Source: Sphingopyxis sp. QXT-31
Lineage (GTDB): Bacteria > Pseudomonadota > Alphaproteobacteria > Sphingomonadales > Sphingomonadaceae
DNA length: 64,000 nucleotides
Reading direction: 5' to 3'
Assembly (NCBI RefSeq): GCF_001984035.1
Contig: NZ_CP019449.1
Coordinates: 372,001 to 436,000 of the forward strand
A model generated the notes under the pieces. The model did not search any database, had not been told where the DNA came from, and saw only the letters and a program-made list of their open reading frames with translations. Below are positions 52,540-61,434 of the stretch, piece after piece (the first letter of the stretch is position 1; each line of letters starts with the position of its first letter). The position numbers and the translations under genes are program-made.

Positions 52540-54522
52540 ATGGAAGGATTTATCGTGGCGAGCAGTGCGAACGCGCGGGAATTTCTTGATTATTACCTCG
52601 GCCTTGATGGTGACCCTGAGTTCGCGGTGCTCCTCGAAGGCCCGTGGGGGTCCGGCAAGAGCCACTTCGTCGAAACCTATTTTCGCGACCGCTTGGCGGA
52701 AGTGAGGAAAAAGGACGCGGAAGCCAAGGATCCGCTGATCCATGTGTCGCTGTTCGGCGTCCGCGAACTGTCTGACATCACGACCCAGATGTTCGAGAAA
52801 GCTCATCCGATCCTTGGTGGCAAGGCAGTAAAGCTGATCAACAGCGTCGGGTCCAAGCTCGGCGGGCTGGTCGGCCTGAGCCTCGACCCGAAGGAAAATG
52901 CTGCGCTGCTCGAAAGCATGTCACTCAACCTCAAAGACCGGATCCTGGTGTTTGACGATCTCGAACGCTCGCCGCTGCCGCTTGTAGAGGTGATGGGTTT
53001 CATCAATCGTTTCGTCGAGCACGACAAGCTCAGGGTGATCGTCGTCGCGAGCGAGGACGACATCCCTGAAGGACAGAAAGAAGAATATAAGGGGCGGAAG
53101 GAAAAGCTGGTCGGTAAGACCATCAAGGTCGGCTCCGATCCCGGCGAGGTGCTTGATGTTTTCACAAAACGGCTGAAGACGCCCGCGGTGCTGAAGGCGA
53201 TCGCCGACAACCGCGAGCGACTTCTCACCACATTCGCCGCCTCTGGCCGCCCGAATTTCCGCAGCCTGCGTGCTGTGCTCCTGGATTATGAGCGCATTAT
53301 AACCTTGGTAGACCCTCGGCTGCGCGCCAGCGAAGATGCCATGGGCCAACTTCTGCTGAACATGGTAGCTCTTGGGGTCGAATTCCGCAGCAATACGCTC
53401 GACGATAAGGCGCTGCGCAATCTTCAGACTGACATCCGGCTGCGACTGAAACTTGGGGCCAGTTCCAAACTCGATAGCGATACACAGAAGCGGGCGTCGG
53501 ACCTACGCACACGCTATGACCATGTCGCGTTCAACGATCCGATCATCCGCCCTGATCATCTTGCCGACCTCTTTACCAGCGGCACCGTCGATCTCGGTGC
53601 GGTCAACGAGCATATTGCGCAGCATCCCACTGTCGTAGGCAATGCCGAAGTGCCGGCGTGGCGGTTCATGTGGAGCTGGTACGATCATCCCGCGAGCGAT
53701 TATCAGACTGCTCGGGCACGCTTCGCCGACGACCTTGCCAAGCGGAAGATCACGCACCCCGGGCAAATCCTGCACGCCGCCGGTAGCACAATGCGGCTTA
53801 AGAAATATGGCGACGACCTGCTCGGCGGCCGCACCGTGAAGAACTATTTCACCGAATATCTGGCCGACCTCGAAGCGGCTGGTACACTCGAGGTAGCTCC
53901 CGATCTGTTCGGGCACGCTGCAGGCTCCTACGCGGGCTTGGTCTATAATGAGGCGGACACGCCAGAATTCGGCCCGATACGCGCACTCGTGAAGGTTGCA
54001 GCGCAGCGCGCGCTCGAACGGACGATGACGACCAGCGCGCCGACTCTGCTAAAGCGACTGCAGGACGACCCCGAAGGCGCGCAGATGCTGCACGAATGGG
54101 GTCTGGAGAACGGCAATTACGGCGGCGTCGCGATCCTTCACAATATCGCGGTCGCTGACTTTGCCGATCTCGCGTTGATCGACGGAAAGCCTAACGACCG
54201 GCTGATGGCGGCACTTAACGAACGACACCAGCAAGGCTATGATGCTGCGCTGGACCCGGAGCTTCCTTGGCTCGAGCAGTTGCGCGCCGAGTTGATGAGG
54301 CGCGCGGCGACGCTGTCTCCGCCCTATCGCGAATTTTCCCAAATGCGTCTCGGCTATTGGTTCCGGGACCATGACAAACAGATCGCCGCCTATCGGGCGA
54401 AACTTAGGCCGGTACGCAAGCCGCGCGCGACGAAGGCTGGTTCGGGCGCACCGGCTGCTAAGACTAATGGTAAACCACTCCTCAAGCCGAAACCCAAACC
54501 CAAACCATCCGGAAAGATCTAG
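52540..54522 (+). CDS. KAP-type P-loop NTPase
   Basis: A 660-aa protein. Walker A is LLEGPWGSGKSHFVE (about residues 31-45) and Walker B RILVFDDLERSPLPL (about 134-148), preceded by IHVSLFGVRELSDITTQMFEKA (split by reading), as in KAP/STAND-like predicted NTPases. The segment RIIVVASEDDIP-like (VIVVASEDD) matches sensor I. No transmembrane helix is apparent, unlike classical KAP proteins. The C-terminus is a Lys/Pro tail (KPKPKPKPSGKI). Such proteins are recurrent in phage-defence islands; its own role is unknown. It converges on the CHAT gene, 63 bases apart. Confidence 0.72.
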   Translation: MEGFIVASSANAREFLDYYLGLDGDPEFAVLLEGPWGSGKSHFVETYFRDRLAEVRKKDAEAKDPLIHVSLFGVRELSDITTQMFEKAHPILGGKAVKLINSVGSKLGGLVGLSLDPKENAALLESMSLNLKDRILVFDDLERSPLPLVEVMGFINRFVEHDKLRVIVVASEDDIPEGQKEEYKGRKEKLVGKTIKVGSDPGEVLDVFTKRLKTPAVLKAIADNRERLLTTFAASGRPNFRSLRAVLLDYERIITLVDPRLRASEDAMGQLLLNMVALGVEFRSNTLDDKALRNLQTDIRLRLKLGASSKLDSDTQKRASDLRTRYDHVAFNDPIIRPDHLADLFTSGTVDLGAVNEHIAQHPTVVGNAEVPAWRFMWSWYDHPASDYQTARARFADDLAKRKITHPGQILHAAGSTMRLKKYGDDLLGGRTVKNYFTEYLADLEAAGTLEVAPDLFGHAAGSYAGLVYNEADTPEFGPIRALVKVAAQRALERTMTTSAPTLLKRLQDDPEGAQMLHEWGLENGNYGGVAILHNIAVADFADLALIDGKPNDRLMAALNERHQQGYDAALDPELPWLEQLRAELMRRAATLSPPYREFSQMRLGYWFRDHDKQIAAYRAKLRPVRKPRATKAGSGAPAAKTNGKPLLKPKPKPKPSGKI

Positions 54523-54585
54523 CCGTCGCCTAGGACGACGAAGCGGGCTGAGGATGACTAAGGATCAATAGCTAGCGGCGGAAGG

Positions 54586-56409
54586 CTAGTTTCCGGGCTT
54601 TGCCGGACGAGTGAACCAGCGGTCCCGGAACGAGGGAAATTCGCGTGCATAATACTTTGCGATCTCGTCGAGATCCTTTTTGTGGTCCGGTTTGTCCTGT
54701 CCGACTTCCGCCGCGCGCTTTCTCCAATAGCGAAGCCCGTTCCAGAGTTTTGAGATGATTCGACGCGGCACATCCTCTCGTGTCGAGCGCAGTCGCTGCA
54801 CATAGACGCCGGAGACGACATAAGGCCGCCGATCGCTCCCCTTGCCATAAACGCCGTTCTGTGCCGACCATAGCGCATGTGGCAACGCCTTTCCGAAATG
54901 CTTGCCCAGCATCGCGACCGCGACTGCTTCGGCCTCGATGTCGCTCACCGAATAGAGCGTGCCGATATAGGCGCGGGCACCGGTGAACATGAACCGGCCG
55001 GCCAGCTCATGCCATGAGACGCAGGCATTGTTAAAGATTATCGGTGACCCTTCGCAGGCGAGCGCTCTCGGCATTGGCAGATAGTTGTTGTCCGCCATCG
55101 CCAGCACCGCCGATCCTAACACCCGGTCCAGTGGCTCTGTGTGAACGGGATTGAAATCCTCGTCCCGGACCCGCTCGGACCAGTCGCGGATCGCGCTTCC
55201 GACATAGAGGTCGGCCTTCGCGACCGGGTCATTCCAGTCAATCCCGTCGAGCGAGTGGAAGCGATTATACTGCATGACTCGTAGCAAATCCTCGTCGTCG
55301 GTGTGTCCGACGCCGATCGCGACGTCGACAACCAGCGTGCGATCGATGCCCTCGCTGTCCCGATATTCGTAGGTCCATCGATAGCCGGACGCATCGCCGC
55401 AATGGGTCGCGAAAAGGAGCAGGTCGTATGGAAACAGATCGACCATCTCGCTGACGGCGCGGACATTGGCGCCGCCGCCCTCATATCCGCGGACAAAAAT
55501 CTTGCGCTCGGGAAGGAGCTTTGCCGCGGCCTCGATCTCCGGCGCCGCGACTTTTTGCGGATTGACCAGGACCGCGATGTTGGTGCCGCGCGTCCCTGGC
55601 TGCTCTGCCGCAAACCCATTGACGATCGCGAGGCCGAGATCGGGATAGGTGAACAGATGGGTTCCCGGCAGTTCGGGAAAGGCGATGCTTATCGGTAGCC
55701 GTCGCACAATGAAGGTAAGCGAGCCGTTCGCCGGCAAGTCCACCGGCCCGACTAACTCACGCATCCTCGTTGAAATGCGCGCGCGCTCCGCCGCCGCGTT
55801 CACACCCGGGGCATCGATGCTGTAGAATGCTTCCAGCAGTGCCTTGCTTTCAACCTCGTCGGTCTCGTCAAAAATGTGCAGTCCGGCATTCAGGGCATAG
55901 GCGTAGTTTGCCGCGACGACCTCGGAGAGCGGTTCATGCGCCTCGCAGATCACCAGATGGCCCGACTTTGAAGACACGGCGTCACGGGGAGATACTTTGT
56001 CTGTGAATTCGATCAGCTGACCAGTGTAGAGCGCCGTGAGCAGGCCGAGGCCGATGCGATCCCGGCCCCACACGAGCCGGTCACGTTCCACGCGCTTCGG
56101 ATCGACCGACAGCGCCGCCACATCGTCCAACCCGATCACCTTGACGTGATTGTCCGGCAGCTTTGCGATCAGCGATTCACGTGCCGCCACCGAAAGACCG
56201 GCCAGAAGTGTCGATTTCGCGCCGGCATTGCTGATCGTCGCGATGCGCCGGATGACCTCCGATGCGTGATCGGGGCGGGTGAGGCGCGGCCCGTCAATGA
56301 CTGGCAAATAAGTGTCACGGCGTGCCAGCGCGCTGCTGATCGCGGCCGCCAGTTCAGGATCGTCAGAGACGATCGCTTCATTCGAAAAGTTGGGGCACTT
56401 CATGCGCAT
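54586..56409 (-). CDS. CHAT-like caspase-fold protease
   Basis: A 607-aa protein, start ATG 56409 or 56403. The C-terminal third has the CHAT layout: DLLLFATHCGDASGYRW with the catalytic His336, and IIFNNACVSWHELAGRFMFTGARAYIGTLYSVSD (split by reading) with the catalytic Cys463, followed by EAVAVAMLGKHFGKALPHALW. The N-terminal 300 residues are of unknown fold. CHAT proteases are effectors in several bacterial immune and cell-death systems. It lies 103 bases after an HNH gene on the same strand and faces the KAP NTPase gene. Confidence 0.68.
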   Translation of the reverse strand: MRMKCPNFSNEAIVSDDPELAAAISSALARRDTYLPVIDGPRLTRPDHASEVIRRIATISNAGAKSTLLAGLSVAARESLIAKLPDNHVKVIGLDDVAALSVDPKRVERDRLVWGRDRIGLGLLTALYTGQLIEFTDKVSPRDAVSSKSGHLVICEAHEPLSEVVAANYAYALNAGLHIFDETDEVESKALLEAFYSIDAPGVNAAAERARISTRMRELVGPVDLPANGSLTFIVRRLPISIAFPELPGTHLFTYPDLGLAIVNGFAAEQPGTRGTNIAVLVNPQKVAAPEIEAAAKLLPERKIFVRGYEGGGANVRAVSEMVDLFPYDLLLFATHCGDASGYRWTYEYRDSEGIDRTLVVDVAIGVGHTDDEDLLRVMQYNRFHSLDGIDWNDPVAKADLYVGSAIRDWSERVRDEDFNPVHTEPLDRVLGSAVLAMADNNYLPMPRALACEGSPIIFNNACVSWHELAGRFMFTGARAYIGTLYSVSDIEAEAVAVAMLGKHFGKALPHALWSAQNGVYGKGSDRRPYVVSGVYVQRLRSTREDVPRRIISKLWNGLRYWRKRAAEVGQDKPDHKKDLDEIAKYYAREFPSFRDRWFTRPAKPGN

Positions 56410-56512
56410 TTGGCCACTATCAACGCCGCCGCAATCGCGTCCAACGACAGCATCTGCAGCGAGGATGTTTGGCGCGATGACGGCAGGTGAACGACTCTGG
56501 GCACAGCCACGC

Positions 56513-57223
56513 TTAGAGGCTGAAGACGGACTGAGGCCGCAATCGGGACGAACTGGCCCAAATCGTGTCCGGCAGTTCGGCAGGGCTGTCTGCATCTGAT
56601 AGCCGCACGCCGCCATAAATGCGGTATCGCCAGACGGTCAGATGAGGATCGTCGATGGCTTGGGCGCCATTGTAGCTGATCAGTCCGTCGCCAAGTGATC
56701 GTGTCACTTTGGCCCGAGCATTCATCATCAGAAGCGACGTCATGAACGGCTCGGCAACACCGGCCAAGGTGCCCGCTCCGATGAAATAGTCTTTCGGGAT
56801 TACCACTCCGAAATGATGGGCGGCAAGACCGCGGGTCACTAGCGCGAACAACGCGTCCAGCTTCTTGCCGTCGAACGGGAGCGTGATCGTGCGTTGCGTG
56901 ATACCATTCTCGGTCAGCCATGCATCTTGGCGACCGGCTGCGAGATCGCGATGAAGCCGACGATTTTTGGCCAGCCGGCGCGGCGCCTCGGTATCGAGCA
57001 TCACGGACGCGGTCGGGTGACGGCTCCCGAATGGCAGCACCGCAACCAGATAATGCTCGAGTTGCGACTTGGCGTTGTTGCACGGTCCGCAGGCCGCGAC
57101 CTTGGGAATGCCGTCGCGATGTGGGACCGGCAGAAACTCGCGCGCGATCACATGGTCGACGGTTTCGGATATTCCTTCTACGCCGCAATAGACGCAGGTC
57201 TTTCCCTTGAACTTCTTGCTCAT
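56513..57223 (-). CDS. HNH endonuclease-like protein
   Basis: A 236-aa protein. The N-terminal 55 residues hold a Cys-type HNH motif: C10 and C13 in KTCVYCG, D23-H24 in ETVDHVIAREFLP, and C45-x2-C48-N in AACGPCNNAKSQLE. The remaining 180 residues are not recognised (LPFDGKKLDALFALVTRGLA, WRYRIYGGVRLSD). It probably cuts nucleic acid. Since it precedes the CHAT gene on the same strand, the two may belong to one defence module. Confidence 0.7.
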   Translation of the reverse strand: MSKKFKGKTCVYCGVEGISETVDHVIAREFLPVPHRDGIPKVAACGPCNNAKSQLEHYLVAVLPFGSRHPTASVMLDTEAPRRLAKNRRLHRDLAAGRQDAWLTENGITQRTITLPFDGKKLDALFALVTRGLAAHHFGVVIPKDYFIGAGTLAGVAEPFMTSLLMMNARAKVTRSLGDGLISYNGAQAIDDPHLTVWRYRIYGGVRLSDADSPAELPDTIWASSSRLRPQSVFSL

Positions 57224-57730
57224 CCCTGTCGCTCAAACATATTCTCAACCGATGGTGCCGTAAGCTCGCCAATCTGCCTCGTGACTGCGCAAACGTGAAC
57301 CTTTTTTGATAGGTCGGATGGAAAAGGTCGGGAACGGCGCGTCTACCCTATGTACCTTACCCTCTTGAGAGTCTTGCTGAACAAAGGTGAGCCTTCCTAT
57401 CGCGCACGATCAGAAGCGGTCTGTCAGTGGCCGGCCAGAGAAAGCTGAATGGCAGCCGATCCGAAACGCGCCTCATGTCGGCCATTTGCGACCTACGCTG
57501 ATCAGACCCCAAAGCAGACGCCGGATTTCCTTGGGGTCGGAGGCAGCTCCGCGCCCTAACTTTGCCTCTCAGATCAGCTCGCCCGCATTCCACACGCTGC
57601 AGTTTGATTAGATAGGCGAGGATGCGAGGAGTGCTTTGCTACGCTGAACGAACTTCTATCGTCCCGCCAACGGTGAAATGCTAAGGCAGGTTGGGCTTGC
57701 CGCGCAATGAGCGGGGAGAGGGGAGTTCGC
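57224..57730. other. Intergenic region between divergent defence units
   Basis: 507 bases. It separates the HNH gene (- strand) from the ATPase gene (+ strand) and must contain both promoters. A short - strand ORF (57357-57593) lacks coding character. The stretch GACCCCAAAGCAGACG near 57500 looks like decayed sequence. A GGGAGAGGGGAG ribosome site lies just before 57731. Confidence 0.35.
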
Positions 57731-59452
57731 ATGAAGGTAGTGTATCTTGGGCGCTCGACGCGGCGCGGAGCTTTGCCTGAGCCAGGAGTGGAGGGTGACG
57801 CTATCGAGTTGTTCGAGAATAATTGGGACGACTTTGGCAACAAGACCACCTTCGGCACTGCCTGCCGCATCGCTGGAGAGGAAATCGAGCTCGGCTATGT
57901 CAAGCTTATGGTCGAGGGCCACGACACGACCGCGATCTATCTCGATCGGCTCAGAAAGACAGGTTGGAACGGAGAGTTTCCGCTGCCGGAAGGCGACTAT
58001 CTCTCGGTTCCGGCCGAGATAACCTTCTATGAACAACTGGCCGGCCGGATTGAGCTTGCGGGCGCCGAGCAAGTGGCCAAACTGCTACGCGACTCAAGCT
58101 ACCTAGTGAACATCGCCCAAGACGAACGAGCGACCGAGCTTCTCGATACCAGCGCCTTTCGCAAGTCGCTTCAGCGCGAGCGCGGCGAGGTCAAGTCGTT
58201 CCTCGACGGATGGAAGCTCTTCGCCAGCCAGGCCGTCGATGTCATGGACCTAGGGTTTCGCTTCACGGATGTATTCGATGAAGTCTCCAATCTGGAGCTG
58301 CGGTTCAGCGCGCAGGGTCTGCTCCCGCGCGACATTAACGTCCTGATCGGCCCGAACGGCGTCGGGAAATCCCAGCTCCTTCACCAGATTGTGCGCGACT
58401 GGTTAGATGACGCTGAACCGGAGCGCGAGACGGGATTTGCCCAAAAGCCGAATCTCAGTCAGCTCGTCGTGGTATCCTATAGTCCCTTCGAGCAATTTCC
58501 CGTCGATCTGCGCGGGCGAAACAAGCAGGATCAGGAAGTATATCGCTACTTCGGCTTCCGCGGACGATCGGTTCCTCTTCCGGGGACGAAGCGGCCTGGT
58601 GGCATAAGGTTGACCCACGAGGCGCCGAAACGGAACGCGGCCGCTTCGCTGATTGATTGTCTCGCCGACGACAAAAGATATCGTTCCCTGCCGGGATGGC
58701 CTCAAAAGCTGAAGACAATGGAGCGTATCCTGCGGACGGCATTCGACTTCGACGTGGCCGCGGTGACGATCGAACGGACGGACTTCGACGCTGGCCGCTA
58801 CTTCGCGGGCTCGGAAATTGACGAGCCAAAGATCTTCGACGTGCCGGGGGCGGAAGAGGGCCGATTTTTTGTAGGCATTGACGCATCAGGCGTCCAAGAA
58901 TTGAACGTCGATGGCATCCGTGAGGATCTCGTTGCCGCCGAGGGCGTCGTCTTCATCAAGGACGGCAAGCCGATCGAGCTTAGCTCGGGACAGAAGCTGT
59001 TTTCCTTCATCGTGATCAACATTCTCGGAGCTATTCGCCGGGACAGCCTCATTCTCATCGATGAGCCGGAGCTGTTTCTGCATCCCACTCTGGAGATCCG
59101 GTTTGTGGGCATGCTCAAACGCATCCTCCAGCATTTCAATTCGAAGGCGTTGATGGCGACGCATTCGGTCGTGACAGTTCGCGAGGTGCCGAGCGACTGC
59201 GTCCATGTTTTCGTGCGCACCGACGAGGGGCTGGTCGTCAAGCGGCCGCCATTCCAGACATTCGGCGGAGACGTGCAGCGCATCTCTTCCTATGTGTTCG
59301 GCGACAGCGCAACCACCAAGCCATTTGAAGGCTGGATCAAGGAGCAGCTTGACGAGCTTGGCAGCGCCGACGCGCTGATCGAGGCTCTCGGCGAAGAAAT
59401 CAATGAAGAACTGATCATCCAGATACGCGCCATGGACGGCAATCCATGGTGA
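57731..59452 (+). CDS. ptuA: Septu PtuA-like AAA/SMC-type ATPase
   Basis: A 573-aa ATPase. The ATG at 57731 follows GGGAGAGGGGAGTT. Walker A INVLIGPNGVGKSQLLHQI is near residue 206; an ABC-type signature IELSSGQKLFSF is near 417; Walker B SLILIDEPELFLHPTLEI is near 440; and the switch His in LMATHSVVTV is near 476. The ATP-binding cassette is interrupted by a long insert, as in OLD/PtuA proteins. The next gene, overlapping by 7 bases, is an HNH nuclease, which is the Septu (PtuAB) gene pair. Together they would act as an anti-phage nuclease complex; no retron or third gene was seen. Confidence 0.7.
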   Translation: MKVVYLGRSTRRGALPEPGVEGDAIELFENNWDDFGNKTTFGTACRIAGEEIELGYVKLMVEGHDTTAIYLDRLRKTGWNGEFPLPEGDYLSVPAEITFYEQLAGRIELAGAEQVAKLLRDSSYLVNIAQDERATELLDTSAFRKSLQRERGEVKSFLDGWKLFASQAVDVMDLGFRFTDVFDEVSNLELRFSAQGLLPRDINVLIGPNGVGKSQLLHQIVRDWLDDAEPERETGFAQKPNLSQLVVVSYSPFEQFPVDLRGRNKQDQEVYRYFGFRGRSVPLPGTKRPGGIRLTHEAPKRNAAASLIDCLADDKRYRSLPGWPQKLKTMERILRTAFDFDVAAVTIERTDFDAGRYFAGSEIDEPKIFDVPGAEEGRFFVGIDASGVQELNVDGIREDLVAAEGVVFIKDGKPIELSSGQKLFSFIVINILGAIRRDSLILIDEPELFLHPTLEIRFVGMLKRILQHFNSKALMATHSVVTVREVPSDCVHVFVRTDEGLVVKRPPFQTFGGDVQRISSYVFGDSATTKPFEGWIKEQLDELGSADALIEALGEEINEELIIQIRAMDGNPW

Positions 59453-60285
59453 TGCAGCTCCCGCTTCCGGCGGCATGTAGCGTTGCTCTGGTCGACCAGG
59501 TCGTCGCGCAGCGCCAGAACGGCATACATGCGGCCTTCTTCACTGGTATTGCCGAGCAGTGGCGCGAGCGAGTCCAGCACTATTTGGATCACGGTGGATC
59601 GCCCGAGTATGTTCCCTTCTGGCCCGAAATTGCTGTGCGCAGGGGAACGTTCCACAACCTGTACAAGAGCGCGGCGGTTGGTTCAGCGCATGGCGACGCG
59701 CTGGACCCAATCCGTAACCATGATCTCGATCTCTGTCCCGCCTGCGGCGAACCGGGCGCGCCCAACACTCTGGATCACTACCTTCCGAAGGGTAGGTTCC
59801 CGCACCTCTCGATCATTCCGGCAAATCTGTTTCCGATGTGCGACGCGTGCCAGGCGGAGAAGCTGGAAAAGACAGGAGATGGGAACCACCCGCGCTTCTT
59901 CATCCATCCCTACTTCGACGTCTTCTCCATCCCACGTATCGTCGACCTCGCCATCGATGCGCCCTATGATGCGCCAACCTTCGAGCTTCGGCCGCACCCC
60001 GACCTGCTACCCGAAGAGGCCACGCTCGTCGGCGTGCATCTGCGCGAGCTCGACGTGCCGGCTCGCTATGTCCGCTTCTTTCGTAACGAGTATCGCCGCC
60101 TAATCCGCAACGTCGTCAAATTGCGAGTTGCGGGGCTACCGATCGAGGCGACCATCGACGGATTTCGTGAAGGTTTCGCCGACCCGACCCCCAATTCGTG
60201 GCAGCATGTTTTTTATTCTGCGGTGCTGGGCAACGCCGCTCTCATCGAGTTCCTGACGAATGCTGAGCTGCCGGCCTATCCTTAG
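59446..60285 (+). CDS. ptuB: Septu PtuB-like HNH endonuclease
   Basis: A 279-aa protein, start ATG 59446 or 59452 (both overlap the ATPase stop). The HNH core is C97-x2-C100 in LCPACGEPG, D110-H111-Y in NTLDHYLPKGRFPHL, N127 in IPANLFPMC and C132-x2-C135, a zinc-ribbon HNH with the DHY-L-PK pattern of PtuB nucleases. The flanking sequences are charged and helical. It is translationally coupled to the upstream ATPase and would be its DNA-cutting partner. Its stop overlaps by 4 bases the 3' end of the convergent HTH gene. Confidence 0.72.
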   Translation: MVMQLPLPAACSVALVDQVVAQRQNGIHAAFFTGIAEQWRERVQHYLDHGGSPEYVPFWPEIAVRRGTFHNLYKSAAVGSAHGDALDPIRNHDLDLCPACGEPGAPNTLDHYLPKGRFPHLSIIPANLFPMCDACQAEKLEKTGDGNHPRFFIHPYFDVFSIPRIVDLAIDAPYDAPTFELRPHPDLLPEEATLVGVHLRELDVPARYVRFFRNEYRRLIRNVVKLRVAGLPIEATIDGFREGFADPTPNSWQHVFYSAVLGNAALIEFLTNAELPAYP

Positions 60286-60767
60286 GGTGCGCGGCCAGGC
60301 CCGAGCGTCATCGCGGCGCCATAGGCCCCGGCCTCTTGCGCGCCTTGCGCCAGCTTCGCGAGACCTTCACGGCGGATCGCATCGCGTTTTTCCTGAAACG
60401 CCAACAAATCGGCGCTGCGGATCCGGCGATGATTGCCGGTTTTCGTGAAAGGGATCTCGCCGCGATCGAGAATACGCACTAGATATTGCCGTGACACGCC
60501 GAGGAGAGCAGCCGCTTCTTGGCTGGTCAGTTCCTTGTCGCGGGCCAGGACGTCAACTGCAGCGCCATCTGCGACGATCCTCGCCGCCCGCTCGATCATG
60601 CTCAGCATGGGTGCGGATAGTGTGGCTGCGCGACCGTCTTTGCCACGCAGCTCGAACTGGTCCCGTGAACGACGGTCACCTAATAACGAAACTAGCTCGC
60701 GCGCGACCCGACGATCCGCACTCGACACGGCGGTATTAGCATTTTCGGGTTTGCGTCGGGCGACCAT
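60282..60767 (-). CDS. Excisionase-type HTH protein, probable antitoxin of a PIN toxin
   Basis: A 161-aa protein, start ATG 60767 (MVARRKPENAN). The C-terminal part is a MerR/excisionase-like helix-turn-helix: LTSQEAAALLGVSRQYLVRILD, split by reading, then GEIPFTKTGNHRRIRSADLLAF. The N-terminal 90 residues are helical and charged. It is divergent from a PIN-domain gene (125 bases between starts). Such HTH/PIN pairs are known as toxin-antitoxin couples, though most have the antitoxin upstream on the same strand. Alternatively it regulates the whole downstream operon. Confidence 0.7.
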   Translation of the reverse strand: MVARRKPENANTAVSSADRRVARELVSLLGDRRSRDQFELRGKDGRAATLSAPMLSMIERAARIVADGAAVDVLARDKELTSQEAAALLGVSRQYLVRILDRGEIPFTKTGNHRRIRSADLLAFQEKRDAIRREGLAKLAQGAQEAGAYGAAMTLGPGRAP

Positions 60768-60891
60768 ATCAAGAACATAGTCGATAAACGCTATAAGTGC
60801 AACCTGACTGCGGAAGAGGATTGTGCCAGATTGGCGTGTAAGCGCAGAGGGGAGCTTTCGCCGGGCGCACCATTTGCGCGAACGGGCAAGC

Positions 60892-61434
60892 ATGATCAAA
60901 GCGGTTCTTGATGCAGACGTCCTTTACGCGCTACCATTGCGAGATACGTTGTTGTCGGTCGCCGCCGAGGGATGCTTCATCCCCTTGTGGAGCGACAAGA
61001 TACTCGACGAAGCGATCACCAACTTGCTCGCGGACGGCCGATTGTCGCCCGCTAGCGCTACCTCACTACGCAAGGCGCTCGATATGCATTTTTCCGACGC
61101 GCTGGTCGACGATTATCGGCCGCTGATCCCGAAGATGCGCAATCATCCCAAGGATCGCCATGTTGCTGCTTGCGCCGCCGCTGCCGAAGCGGATTTCATC
61201 GTCATCGGCAACCTCAAGGATTTCCAGCATCTTCCCGACGGCATCGAGGCAATCCATCCTGATGCCTTCCTGTGCCGGCTGTTTGAGGAGAGGCCCGACG
61301 AGGTCCGCGCAGCGCTTGACGCGCAGTCCGCCAGGCTGCGCAATCCGCCAATCGATGTCGCCGCGATCGTGGCGTTGCTCGCGCCAGTGACGCCAGGTTT
61401 TGTTGCGCGCTGGCAAGCGGTAGCGCGCGCGTGA
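60892..61434 (+). CDS. PIN-domain protein (VapC-like RNase)
   Basis: A 180-aa protein taken from ATG 60892 (MIKAVLDADVLYALPLRD). The first PIN acidic residues are in AVLDADVLY, the middle Glu in DKILDEAITNLL, and the third set in KDRHVAACAAAAEADFIVIGNLKDF (split by reading). These are the metal-binding acid residues of PIN ribonucleases. The C-terminal 50 residues are a helical extension. Its stop overlaps the methyltransferase start (GTGA), so it is co-expressed with a DNA methyltransferase, unlike a stand-alone VapC. Confidence 0.78.
   Translation: MIKAVLDADVLYALPLRDTLLSVAAEGCFIPLWSDKILDEAITNLLADGRLSPASATSLRKALDMHFSDALVDDYRPLIPKMRNHPKDRHVAACAAAAEADFIVIGNLKDFQHLPDGIEAIHPDAFLCRLFEERPDEVRAALDAQSARLRNPPIDVAAIVALLAPVTPGFVARWQAVARA

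Noticed and set aside
57357..57593. 78-codon - strand ORF in the defence intergenic region
   Set aside because: No ribosome site, no homology that I recognise, and composition unlike neighbouring genes; probably chance or decayed sequence.
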